Part shown: piece by piece, positions 11,990 through 24,173 of the stretch | Position numbering within the stretch: the first letter of the stretch is position 1 | Layout: each line of letters begins with the position of its first letter | Assembly (NCBI GenBank): GCA_914767715.1 | Contig: OU612067.1 | Coordinates: forward strand, 26,884,162 to 26,944,161 | DNA from: Membranipora membranacea | Taxonomy: Eukaryota; Bryozoa; Gymnolaemata; Cheilostomatida; Membraniporidae | DNA length: 60,000 nt | Direction of reading: 5' to 3' | Notes under the pieces: generated by a model | Seen by the model: only the letters and a program-made list of their open reading frames with translations | Database searches by the model: none | What the model was told of the DNA's origin: nothing | Translations under genes and position numbers: made by a program

Positions 11990-12328
11990 CAATACCTGAC
12001 AAGTCTCCATATTTGGTAGGGAGGCTCCCAGTTCTCCCTGTCTCCCTTTTACCTCCCCCTTTTTTTGAGCTTCCTTCTTCAAGAAAAATTTTTAAGCTTC
12101 TTTTTGCAAAGGAAACTATGTTTTCCTATTTCCACAGATCATATACCTATGCATATGCCTTACCCTTGCGGCTTGTATGCAGCTATTCAATATCTTTACC
12201 AGGCCTAACACTATTGTTAGGGCTGTCTCTCCTAGTTAGGATCAAGTACAGTACAACTCTATCATTTGTAAAATCAGGTCGACCACGGTTATCTCCTGAT
12301 TTCTGGGTCTGCCAACTTGTCATGTATG
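11990..12328 (+). mobile_element. Nonautonomous terminal-inverted-repeat element (MITE-like), copy A
   Basis: The left end is AATACCTGACAAGT and the right end ACTTGTCATGTATG, near-reverse complements of each other. The interior is pyrimidine-rich at the left (CTCCC tracts) and contains GGAAACTATGTTTTCCTA. The same ends and interior recur at 48295-48710 and, inverted and truncated, at 59195-59448. There is no transposase frame, so it is a short nonautonomous element. The open frame that runs through it is incidental. Confidence 0.7.
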
Positions 12329-13212
12329 CTACATGCATGGATTCATTGCAGTTCCTTAATATTGAAACAAACTTCTTTTTTATAGTATGATTGGATATAT
12401 CGGATATCCATTCAGGATTCAATGATTTTTGGTTTTTACCCATAGACTCATGTTGTCACCTGTAGGCAAAAATATTGAGTTGTCTTCCCATTGACCAACA
12501 ATTGATCTCTAAGAGATGCAAGCGAGATCATCGTTTGGGAATTCCAAATTTCATAGCAAGATTGTAATACTGCAGGTAAAATACAAAGAAACTAGATGTA
12601 ATATTCTAAATTTTGGCACGGTTAGTCATTCTGCGCATGCTCAGCTCTGGGCATGAGCTGATCTCTGCAAAATTGAGCCTCGGAATTCCGAAGCCATCTG
12701 ATTGGCCACCTGCTCTGGTGGCACACTCACAAATGCGTGCGGAATTGTTAGAAAGAGTTATCTTCTATTGTCACTATTAGCTAAAGTTGACTGGCAATTT
12801 ATGCAGGGGGTGTCCTATCTCTCCAGACCAAAATTACAATTAGAACCCAGACTAAACTCATTGTTCTTGCACATGCGCAAATTCAAGTCACGCATGATGC
12901 ATGCTTAGCCTTACGACATCTGCTTTGTGGTAATGATAGCCTAGTTTATCAGTGATCTACATGCCCAGTCAGATCACGAGAGTCAGTATGACGGTTAGTG
13001 GTGTCTCAGTCTATTTGGCAGGGGAAGTCCCGTAGATTATGGTAAGTGATATGGGAAGTTCCAAAGAAATTTGTCTACAGCCTAAATTTATGGGGAGTCC
13101 CCTGTAAACCATAAGTCAATAATTTTGAATGAATACTTGAGGATCATTTTACACTTGGGAAGCAGTCAAAGGGGACTTGTTTGACTCAGAAACAGTGAGT
13201 AAAAATCAAAAG

Positions 13213-13323
13213 CACAGGTCTACTCCAAAACCTGGGATTTTGGCAATGTTTGACTGCCGGCCCCTTGACTCAAGGGGGGCAGTCAAACATTGCCAAAATC
13301 CCAGGTTTTGGAGTAGACCTGTG
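13213..13323. repeat. 111-bp near-perfect palindrome (foldback element)
   Basis: Outer arms 13213-13258 and 13278-13323 (46 bp each) are exact reverse complements. The intervening 19 bases contain a second stem (CCCCTTGA / TCAAGGGG), so the whole block pairs except for a 2-base bulge and a 1-base tip. Confidence 0.9.
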
Positions 13324-13772
13324 ATCTAAAGTCTCATCAACTACTAATCTATTTGAAAGGCTGCCCAACAGGATGGAGCAATCTAACAAATTACTTTCTA
13401 TTACCATCTGGCACTGTGTTGTTGTATTTCAAAAATTGACAGGTTAATTCTCTACAAATCCAAAGACTTTCTGAACTTAATCCATTTTGTTTCTCTTCCT
13501 GCAGTAGCCTGGAATAAAGTATCTGCCTTACCTTTTTGTTGTGTGTATACTTTTTAGCTAGTCTGTCTTGACAAGCTTTGTTGTGAGGGAGGGGGGACAA
13601 CACCACCCACAACCATGATTGTTACTTTTTAGCATGCACTAGTGTTAATTTTTTGTTGTCAAATACTAGCAATGCTTGTCCTCTGTTGTTGGAGAGTATT
13701 AAACAACCATTCACATCTCTCACTGTGTGCTTTTTTCTTTGAACCAGGTTTGAACAGCACAAAGATTCTAAG

Positions 13773-16700
13773 ATGAAGCTACTCAGAAGTGTGATAACAC
13801 ACTCACTCTGGATGGCTGTCTTGGTAGAAACTGTACAGTGTGGGAGTAGGTACAGTAGAGAGTCAGAGCTATGTCCGACTGGGTGTCACTGTCAAGGTTG
13901 TGTGGTCGACTGTAAGAGCAGACATCTACACTCCATACCATCGCCATTCTCACCTGACACCTGCAGTATTAAACTAAGTAAAAACTTCATTAGCTCAATC
14001 CAGGTAATCATAACAGGATATACATATACAAAGATATATATTTATAGATATTTGTTCACTTTAACTTCTAAGTTTAACATTGATCTGTGATTAGTTCTCT
14101 CAGTTTTATATTTTATCTATTTGTTGAATTAAGTGATCTTATAATGTTCCAACAAAACGTGGTAAGCCAGCTATCCTATGAATTTTCTATAATTTCTACC
14201 AATACTTTACTATCGCTAACTCAAATACCTCAAGTTTGTCATTCTTGCATCATATCAGCCGCAACAGGGATTTAACTCCGTGTAAGCATCCCCAACCAAA
14301 TCACTTAGGCTATCTGATTCTTAACTGACTGTTCTCACTCTCTATGTTAAAGTTGTTGATTCATCCCATTTGACATATACCTCATCTTTGGATGGTGCAA
14401 TTTTGAAGTATCAATCTGGTTGGAGTAGGTGAGTTGTGACTAAAAAACCCTGTTCATGACTCTACAGCGGTGTTGAGAGGATAAGGGACTCAGTCATATG
14501 GCAGCCCATGCCCCATAATGAAGAAAAGTGTTGCATGGTGTTAGCTTTAATCTTCTTACACCCATTGCACCATTCCGCCGTTGCATTGCAATTATCCCTC
14601 TCTAATTTACGATTCCTCTGATTCTTCAATATGTCAGTTGACATTTCTGCAACATATAAGAGAAAACAATCTAGACTTCTAGACCTATGCATGCTGCATG
14701 TTTCATTATTTGCCATAAATCTGATCGACTATATACTTTGTTTATCAGTGTTCAACAGGAGAGTAGTTGTCTTCTTAACATTTTTAACCTAAAGTAAGTT
14801 CTTCACAGTAAGTTCTCTTCTCAACTTTTTGGTAGGCTGGGGCATTCAGCAATCTCCCCAACCTTACCAGTGTGGATCTAAGCAATAACAGGATAACGGA
14901 AGTGGACAATAAAGCATTCACAAACAGTCCATCTCTTTCTAGCCTGTCTTTAGCCAGTAACTCGCTGCAGACTGTGGAGACATCCTTCTTCTATCCGATA
15001 CCAAACATCCAGATACTAGATGTAAGTATTGAGATGAACATTACTGCTGTATTTGTGTGAGCTACTTATATACTTTTTAGATATCTAGTGATAGTGGGTT
15101 CATTTGTTGGGCAATCCCCTTCCTTAGGTTCGGGTATAAGTCCGGTCTATCATCTTTTTTGGTCAACATGTAACCATATAAACAATATGTAAAGTTATTT
15201 TGAGAAGATAATGTTGAATTTATTCTGATCTGCACATGTTCGGAGCTAGCCTGTCCTGACTTGGTTGGTCAGTCGGGAAGAGGGGATTACAAAGCTTTCC
15301 AAATCTTGCATTACATCTGTCCTGGTTTCACATTTACTAGATTGATGACAGGTTTCACAACAATTTGTAACATAAAATGTCAACACAAGCGCAGTGTAAC
15401 ACTGGGAAAACCAGTCCTCTCTGCGCCATTGTCAATGCAAGGGATGCCAAACAAGTTTGCATGTTGGGAGTCAGGAGGGTTTAGACCAAGTTGGATCCAG
15501 TTTGTCTGCACTCGGGTTTGCTCTCCATCCACTGATCAGTAGGGGGAAGCAATTCCAAATGCAGGTCAACTGGACCAAACTTGGTCTAGTTAAGATTGAT
15601 TGATTGATTGATGTTTTCTCACTTTATTACAGATATCACAGAATCAGCTGAAGAGTATACCAGAGATAAGGTCAACAGGTAAACTAAAGTATCTGTACCT
15701 GGCAGGTAATCAGCTCACTGAGTTTAAGTTTGGGCCAGGATACCTCACAGCTACGTATCTTACTGTGAGTTACTTACGTCATCGATTTTATAACTAAATT
15801 TATGATATGTGAGTGTACAGTGGGGTTAAGATTTGATGTAGAAGTAGTAGAAGACGTTTGTTCTCTCTCGTCTGGTCGTGAAGGGGTTTAGCAGAAGCCA
15901 TCATACCTGACTTTTACAATCGCCCTCTGATACCTGTCAGATGGGTAAATGCTGGTTAGTGTGTGTTACACTGATCAAAAACTGAGATAATATATTGGGA
16001 TCATGCCTATATATCTCATATAGTTGTTGAGATGAAGGAATCAAATACGGCCCAAATGTAAATTCGACTTTTGTATACATTATGTTTAGAGAATCACTTT
16101 GAGTAATAACCCTAAGGTGACTGAGATTAGGAGGGATGACTTTAAGAGCCTGTCCAAGTCCACTAAGATTGCTAATCTGAAGCTCAGCCGCTGCAGTATA
16201 TCATCAGTTGAAAGCGGGAGTTTTCTCCCCTTCTCTCCGTACCTCGTAACTCTAAGTCTATCTCAGAACCCTCAGCTAAACAGCTCCACACTACAGGTAG
16301 ATTTCAATAATATAAATTTTAATCAGACCTGAATTGGCTCTAAGTTTTGATTTATTGGATATCATAGATGTTTATCACATTATTCACCGTTGGGCTACGA
16401 ATTTTTAAGACTTGCATTATGAGAATACAGAAGTCTTTTTGTCTTTTGCTGCAATGTAAGGTGTACCATACCAAGAAGATACGACACATCAAAGACCATA
16501 AATGATAATAATAATAATGTATGAACTAAATACAATCCAGAAATCTCCACCACCTTGAAACGCTCAAAAGGTTTTATTCAGTTGTATATGAGATTCTACA
16601 ATGGCAACATCTATATTGAGTAAAAATGAGCACGACATTTCAATGTTATCAAAACTTGGACTGATAGAGAAATGAAAATATACCAATAGCTATAGGGATT

Positions 16701-19700
16701 GAGATATAACCCTTTCAAAAGTGGTGACAGTCTATGTGTAAGATATATGTATATATATTGATGTGTTGAATTGTTATATTCATTTTAGACAATTTTGGCT
16801 GACTTCAAGGACAGTACAAAGCTCAAATCATTAGACTTGTCTAAACTTGGATTGGAGGGATATGTGAACGCTAGCACATTTACCGCATTAGGTATGATCC
16901 ATATTACTCTTATTTTTGTTGATGAGCCATCTATGTTTTGCAGTCTAAGACTGCCCAAGGTAGTAAAACCACATACAACATGTAAATTTATACAGTGTAG
17001 GTTTTCACCAATTTAATATGAGCTGCGAAAATAGAACACCGCGTTCTAAGTACAATTAAATTTCGTATCAATTCATAGTTTCCCACAGCATGAAAAATTC
17101 AAAGAGTAAAACCTGATTACTTATATGTTTTCTGCAGGTAGTAGCAGCGCGCTTATGAAGCTCGACCTGTCCTTCAATGCTCAGATGCGAGGTATCGATG
17201 AGGGGGCGTTTGATGCACTCTCTGATCTACAGGTCCTCTACATTACTAGTGCTAATCTGGCTAATCAGCCTCAGCTGTCAAGTAACCAGAAACTCACCGA
17301 CCTTGACATGTCATATAATAACTTTAAAACCCTGTGTGAGACAAGGTTCCCTAAGAGCCTGACAAGGCTTCGGCTCGGCAGAAATAGGTAAGGTGATAAT
17401 TTGCAGTAATATCCTGATTGGTAAAAAGTAGCATTCCATCATCAAATGCCCCTCCCTTTAGTTTGAGCAAATCATTGTAGTTTCTTTACAGTAACATTCT
17501 GTTTGCAAACTTATATTCAAACTTTGCACCAGCCAATGTTAAGTACAAAATAATAGATATCCTAGTTGGTTTATCAAAAAATTTTATACATTTTATTTGG
17601 CAGACAATATCATCCGGGTTATAAATACTGGTGACATTCTTTTGGGGTCTCACTAGCCCTGTTCACATGGCCACGCGTGGCCGTGTGAACAGGGCTAGGG
17701 TCTCACTCTTTGAATGGGAAAAGTTATAGCAAACATAGAACATGGCATGGGCATGCTCACGAAAAATTAATCACATTATTTTGGTAGGTGTAAAAATGAA
17801 AAGTTTTTATGTGTTAGATTTTGATTCATTCCACAGCATATATTGATATTTTCAGGATCACAGATTTAAGGAGTCGTGTATTCTCGCGGTTAACATCCCT
17901 GCAGGTGCTTGATCTGAGCAAAAACAGTTTAGTGAGACTGGAGACTAACTGTTTAGTAGGACTCGGTAGTCTGCAGTCACTCGACCTTTCTAGTAATACA
18001 ATAAATGCTTTACCCAGAGGAGTCTTCATGTCTTTGGGCTCACTAACCTCACTGGATCTGAGTGCTAATAATATCAACTTTATCAACGCTACTGGTAAGA
18101 GTTACTTTAATTCGTAGACTACTGTCTGTCTGTTCTGCAATGTGTATTTTGTATCGTTTATGTTCCAACTTTGTGGCTGCAAGATGTCAACTTATAATGT
18201 CCGTTTTCTAAATCACCATTTCGCCCTTACCTGTCAAGAGAGGCTACTCCTTACCATGCTAATTAACCGAACTCAGAAGCTACTCGGGGGGTTTCTGTGC
18301 TGACATAATTTGAATACATTATATTTAATCATACTTATGTGCAGTCGTCCAATCTCAGAATCAGTTATGCTCTCTCCAGAAGCTGCATTATTTTATCCAT
18401 TTTGTTTAAGGTAAGGATGCTTTCGCTGCGATGCCCAGTTTAAGCACTTTAGATCTGAGTAATAATGCTATCCGCTCTTTCAACCCCAGTCTATTCCATG
18501 GAATGAAAAATCTGAATACTCTTTTGCTGATGCACAACCATCTGGGCTTATCATTCTCAGATCAACTTCAGGACTATACAGGTAGGAAGCTATTCGGCAC
18601 ACATATACACCATTTATGCCTTATAGCCTCACCAGCAAGGACAAGTCAAAATGCCCTTGTATGTATCAAATTGTGTGCATGTTATATACTTACAACTTTC
18701 AAGTATAGATAAGAAGGATGTTGTTTGGTTTTTTCTCTCTTGCTTGATAAAAACAGTGCTGTGACTGCTATTTCTATACAGTTATATTATACTATCATAG
18801 ATATAATAAATGTATTGTATGTGTATTTATATTTGATAACGCTCTGGTTAATTTTGCGATTGTAGGATTTCTCTCTAGATTACCTCGCCTGATGGTTGTT
18901 AACATGTCGTCTAATGGTATCACAGTTCTACCTAAGCAGATGATATCTAATACATCAGCTCTTGAGGTTTTAGACCTTGGAATGAACCACATCTACAGCT
19001 GGGACTCCCAACAAACCTTCCAGGTATCATGAAAAACTTGGATTATAGCCAATGTGTTGGCTCTTATCTTATTGGCTAGCGGATCCATCCCACCAGCCAA
19101 TCAACCAATCAATGTTAAACTTGAGAGATTTCTTTCTCCATAAAAGCGAGTAATCAATATAAGACCGTGTGTCGATGCAATCAAATTTGAGCGGGGTATA
19201 CCATCATTCGAAGCCTTTTGTATTACAAGGGTCTAATCTGTGGGACTCAAATACCAAATACTAAATAATAATTTTACAAAAGATGAAGGAATAATATCGT
19301 CGTCATTCTTTGACTTTTTTTTTCTGTTCAGGCTTGAATGAAGCATTGACTGCCTACTTAGATTGTCTATGCTATTCAAGTTGCATTGACAGTGCATTGT
19401 CAGTTAAGTCAAAGACCTGCCCAGAAGATCTGCGTTTCAAGTTGCTCTGCCGGTACAAAGGAAGCACTCCAAATACCGGCAAATTTGAGAAGATTTGATC
19501 TAACATTTTCCTTTGACTGTTCACAGGGCGCTGTAGGCCTGAAGAAGTTACTTCTGAATACAAACAGACTGGCTCTATTTAATGAAACCTCGTTCAGTGA
19601 TCTGAAGAACTTGACTGTATTAGATCTGGGTAATAATCCCTTTGCCTGTACATGTGATATGAGATGGTTCAGAGATTGGCTCAAGACTACCAAGTATGTA

Positions 19701-22700
19701 TACAAATTAGTCGTAGGTAACCAAAAACCATAGATTCACATCGTTTTCACAACATGGTGACAAATGGTCTTTTTACGAATAATCGGAACGATATCCGCAG
19801 ATTTATATGTCTTTTGGGCTTCTTGCGCATTGCAATACACATCTTATAACAAATACTTACTGCAACGTTTTACCAATTGTGAGTTTTAATTGTTATGTCT
19901 TTCCGAGGAAAGACTTCCCAACAAACAATGTTTATTTTCTCTTGGTTTAAATTGTACAAGATACGACTAACACCACTTCATCGATACCATGATAAGTATT
20001 ATTTTTCAGAGTACATGTGAATAACTCACATACATACACCTGTACCTCACCAGCCAAGATGCAGGGTACACACCTGATTGAGTTTGAGCTGACCACGCTA
20101 CAATGTGTACCGATATGGGTGTGGATCGTATCTGGGTGCTTCATATGTGAGTTTTACGTATTCTATCAATTAATTGTTACATATTTACATTTTTCCTATA
20201 CATGATGCAGAAATTATGATTATGTGAATCTTTGTTTATGCTTACATTTCAGTTGGCATAAGTGGTAGAAGAAATTGTTGTGCGGCATTTGTTGTATGTA
20301 TGCAGTCATGTGATATTTATTGTTAACTTATATTTATTGTTAACTTATATTTATTGTTAGTACTCATTGTTCCATGCTCCATTTGAAATGATCCAGTTTG
20401 ATCCAATTTGTCAGCATTTCGATTGGCTCCCATACTACCAGTTAGCTGCCAACAAACCCCAAACAAACTCAAACTAGACCTAATTGATCAAAGTAGCAAA
20501 GGTGGGTGTGGCAGGGGCGTCCTGCCCATCAATCCGTGACACTTTGAATTGTAGGCATAATTTAACAGGTGGTCTTTGCTTGACGGGCATATATTGAGTG
20601 ACAATTTGTTTTGGTAGAAGGTAGGCGAGCATGTAGCTGTAGCATGTACATTGTAGCATGAGCTTAATTTTTGGCAGCAGTGATAGGAAGCTGGTCTTAT
20701 TGGATTGTTAGTGGAAAGCAGTTAACCATTTGCCTCAATTTATTGATACTATTAAGGTGTATTTGATAAGCGCTTTAATGATGCCTCAATCATGTCTCCT
20801 TCAAAGATCTGTATGATTATATCATGAAAAGTATACATGACGATAGCATGAGATTTAAGAATTATATTTTTCAGTACTATATATTACCTCTTTTTTTCTC
20901 TACAAAGGCCTCCTGCTGATCCTAATAATGGTTTGTGTATTATACCGATATCGATGGCGTATAAGATTTGCTCTGTATAAATGCTCTAAGTCATGCTGTT
21001 ATGGCAGTAAAGCGTCAGCATACCAGCGTTTACCTCAAACTGACCGACCTCTGTACGCTGCCTTCTTCTCCTTCTGTTCTGAGGACGAGTGTAACAACAT
21101 CATAGAGGAGCAGATCTTACCTAACATTGACAATGATATGGTAATTTGGTGTTCACTATTTCTTATTTAGATTACTCAAAACTAGTTCTAGTTGTAACTC
21201 CTATACTGCTTGCCATGCCTAGCATCGCTGTGAATTTTAGGACAACATAAAGCCTAATCATAAGGAGACGGGATTATCTTCATATTTTTTTTATTTATAT
21301 TTAAATTATACAAACTTTTCCCAAAATTGATTAAAGAATGAAATCAATTTGTTCAAACAATGATCTATGATCTATCCGCAACCATCACTTGAGTTATCTT
21401 CTCACAAGCTTATGTTGTGATATATTGTGTTGGTGGAGATCAGACTGTCATGTGACGACCCAGTCAACTTGTGCTTTAGAAGGTCTGACTATTAGTAACG
21501 CCTTTTTTGTTGGAAAGCTTGTAGTAGTTGTGTATTCTATTTATATTTATTAATTTGTTTATATATATTTATATTTTATTTACAGCCAGACGCGCATGCA
21601 GGTGTCTATCCATTAATACACCGGATTAAATATGTTCCTTCTAGAACATACTTAGATTGTTTGGAGAAGGCACTACTCACTTCTCCAGCCACTGTAGTTA
21701 TGCTCTGTCAACACTACAAGTAAGCCGCAATCTAGATTAAGTGAACAGAGGAACCTTAGCTCCACTCGAGAGAGAGAACCTTGCATTCCTACCTCCAAAA
21801 TAGAGCATTTCTAACCCCCACTCTAGCATTCTGCGCATGGTGGAAAGCATACATTTTATGCGAGAACTTTTCCTATCACAATTTTTATTGGTCAGATTCT
21901 TTATCGCTTGCAATGTTGAGCGAGCAACTTCTCAGCAATCCAGTTCTCTAAATGTGAGATCAAACATTCACAGGCGTAGGGTGCCCTCTGCGCATATTGT
22001 AGTCAAATTAAACAGGTTTATATTGAGGACTTCCCTGCATTTTATGTTAAAAATGGCTGCTTTGAAATACCAACAGTGAGCGAAAGCTCTGCCAAGACGG
22101 GCCACGTGGGCTTAGTTAGCAATAGAACTTGAACTGCTTATTTCTGTTTTTGATTCATACAGGGAAGACAGACAATGTGAGTTGGAGCTGGCAGCCTCCC
22201 TTCAGGAGGAGGATAGGAGGATTATTCTGGTAGTGTTAGACGACATCGTCCAGAGCCGACCTAAACTTGTCCCTGTGGTGAGTATGGAGCAAACTAAGCT
22301 GTCGATCTGTTTGTATCATATGCGATATTTCACCCAAACCCCATATTGGCGTTGTTAATGCGTTTAAGAGATGGGAAGTTGGGTAGGACGAGAGATCCTC
22401 TCTATGCCTGTGAACTTTTGGGTTAATGTAGATTGCTAAAGGTTAAGTGTACCTAGATCAGGTTTTAGCCAATTGCCTGCATTTGGCGATACTGAGAGGA
22501 AATCAATAGAAAGGGAGAGGACGCCAAATGTGATCTAGCTAGGTGACCCCTGCTAACTTCTATTTTGTACCCTGTATTTTGCTATCTATCCGTTAGGCTT
22601 TGAGGGTGATGCTGAATAGAAATGAGGCTATAGAGTGGCACAGGAATGAACAGCAGGCTCGCCTCGACATGCTGAAGGGAAAACTCGCAGAGGTCTGGGC

Positions 22701-22755
22701 CTTTGCTGGCACAGCCGATACTGCACAGAATGGTTACGGTGCTCTGGAAGACTGA
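13773..22755 (+). CDS. Toll-like receptor: LRR ectodomain, one TM segment, TIR domain (873 aa, 15 exons)
   Basis: Exons: 13773-14003, 14836-15021, 15633-15764, 16090-16296, 16789-16891, 17138-17387, 17856-18094, 18411-18581, 18866-19023, 19527-19693, 20010-20146, 20908-21140, 21586-21719, 22163-22277, 22597-22755. All borders are GT-AG and phase-consistent; the stop is TGA. A signal peptide (residues 1 to about 23) precedes an LRRNT cysteine cap (CPTGCHCQGC). Many LRRs follow up to about residue 594, with the L-x-x-L-D-L-S-x-N-x-I pattern. The LRRCT cap starts at NPFACTCDMRWF (about 595-645). The membrane span is about 648-672, followed by a basic stop-transfer patch. The TIR domain (about 709-860) starts with LYAAFFSFCSEDE (box 1), has a divergent box 2 region (IKYVPSRTYLDCLEKAL), and a tryptophan near the usual box 3 position (AIEWHRNEQ). 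It should sense extracellular ligands and signal through TIR-TIR contacts. Single-exon LRR TLRs are common elsewhere; here most LRRs lie on separate exons. Ligand unknown. Confidence 0.9.
15482..15588. repeat. 107-bp element with 21-bp imperfect inverted ends in TLR intron 2
   Basis: Ends 15482-15502 and 15568-15588 are reverse complements with two mismatches. The size and shape suggest a small MITE. It lies between TLR exons 2 and 3. Confidence 0.6.
17653..17698. repeat. 46-bp palindrome in TLR intron 6
   Basis: Arms 17653-17675 and 17676-17698 are reverse complements with one mismatch, which would be a G-U pair in RNA. The centre is CCACGCGTGG, so there is essentially no loop. It lies between exons 17138-17387 and 17856-18094. 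Confidence 0.85.
19047..19117. repeat. Copy of a dispersed ATTGG-rich element in TLR intron 9
   Basis: It carries the start CAATGTGTTGGCTCT and, 50 bases on, CCAGCCAATCAACCAATC. These resemble the two arms of the hairpin at 23971-24032 and a sequence at 28706-28760. It is a degenerate copy and its boundaries are approximate. Confidence 0.4.
20312..20360. repeat. Three tandem copies of a 17-base AT-rich word in TLR intron 11
   Basis: The word TTATATTTATTGTTAAC repeats about three times with almost no change. It lies between exons 20010-20146 and 20908-21140. Confidence 0.7.
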
Positions 22756-23970
22756 GTTTCAGGTACATGCAGAATTAGTCTGTGCCTCTCTTTAGATACT
22801 TGTCAAAAAAAGGTTCATGCAGAATAACCTTCCATAATTATTCAATAAGTTGACAGGTGTGAGAAAAAAGATAGGCGGTAAAAGGCATTCAATGGAAGAC
22901 AACATTCAATGTTGTTACGCTTTTATCAAATATCTTTATATAGGGGTCGCTACAAAAACATAATATTTTGGGTTTCATCTTTATCCTCACCTCACCCAGA
23001 TCTAGAACTGTGATACATACACATCGGATATTAGGCTGTTCTGTTGGGCAAGAGAGGATTGTTTTAGTTAGAATCGATCCTTCTTGTAATAATAATGGAA
23101 CTTTATTATTGACTTTTATGATGTTCAATCAAACCTCTCATTAATCAGTTAATAGATTGCTGAAAATGATTGGTTAATTCTGAACTACGGTGATAAGACC
23201 GATTGAATGATCGATTCACTAATATTCTAATCCCTGGCCACGTTTCTATTTGCGCAATGAATGGCTAGCCTTCCGTGCTCTTCCATAGATTTGATTGTTG
23301 TCCATAATTTTTTAAGATCTGAAGATTGATACTTATTTTTACCAAAAGAAAGTTTTATATTACTTAAGCGGTCCACACACCAGCTAGAAAACCTGAGCTA
23401 GTAAAAATAAAATAGAGCTTGAAATTCTAGCTTTGCTTACTATCTCCTCATTTTTCACTGCAGACACAAAGCGTGTTTACAAGCTGCGATATAATCATAG
23501 GTTAGCTATCAGCCAATGATATTCCATAAACAAAGCCTTTAATGATACCCGTCATAAACGTCATGAAAAATACAACTGGTAACTGTTAATTAACCAATGA
23601 GACTATTCTCTCGCTGGGCAAAGATTGTCCTAGTATAATCTGCTGCGAGAAGCGTTGTAGCGTGTAATTATAGACCACTAAACAAACAGTTTTCCCTCGC
23701 GAAGCTGTAAATAATCGCACATATGCAGTCCCTCTTAGCATTGTGGGTTCAAAGATCTGATTTACTTTATATTTGAGCGGCCATACTATTTTGCGATCTA
23801 GATTTTTCTATTTGAACAACTGAATATCATCATTATTTTCATCTTTCACTCACATTATGATATTATGTATGTATATGATTCCTAGGGCCAAATTTCAAGT
23901 TATCCCCAACAACTGATCTGATTCCACTATCAATTTAAGAATAAGGTATCGATGTGTAAAAATTAGCAGA

Positions 23971-24032
23971 TGTGTTGGCTCTGATTGGTTGTGTTGAAGA
24001 GACCAAGCAACCAATCAATCAGAGCCAACACA
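23971..24032. repeat. Hairpin element with ATTGG-rich arms
   Basis: The left arm (TGTGTTGGCTCTGATTGG, 23971-23988, plus TTG) pairs with the right arm 24008-24032, which has one extra 4-base ATTG unit. Related sequences occur at 28706-28760 and 19047-19117, so it is a small dispersed family. Its ATTGG words are also CCAAT-box cores. Confidence 0.6.
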
Positions 24033-24120
24033 TAAGCTATACTGTACAAACTTTCAAATCACTTTTGTTTTCGATTCGAAGTTATTATCATCATTATCCC
24101 CAATTCTGGAAACAAAAAGC

Positions 24121-24126
24121 TTTATT
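24121..24126 (-). promoter_or_regulatory. Candidate polyadenylation signal for R1 (AATAAA on minus strand)
   Basis: It lies 48 nt past the R1 stop codon on the minus strand and fits the expected position. Confidence 0.45.
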
Positions 24127-24173
24127 TTATTTTTTCAATTTTTGAGAACAATATAAATTGATAAAAAAATATA

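Larger units (their letters stand above)
11083..13772. other. Gene-free interval between the NHL gene and the Toll-like receptor gene
   Basis: No supported gene was found. The interval holds a short palindrome (11830-11866), one copy of a terminal-inverted-repeat element (11990-12328) and a 111-bp near-perfect palindrome (13213-13323). Open frames at 12013-12390 and 12702-12908 fall in or near repeats and show no coding character. The Toll-like receptor promoter presumably lies at the right end. Confidence 0.6.
22756..24173. other. Convergent intergenic stretch between the TLR and receptor R1
   Basis: The 3' ends of the two genes face each other here. No gene was found. A hairpin-forming dispersed element lies at 23971-24032, and a probable polyadenylation signal for R1 at 24121-24126 (minus strand). 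Confidence 0.6.

Noticed and set aside
12013-12390. 125-codon open frame on the plus strand
   Set aside because: It runs through the MITE-like element copy A and has no splice or family support; the similar frame at 48254-48472 lies in copy B.
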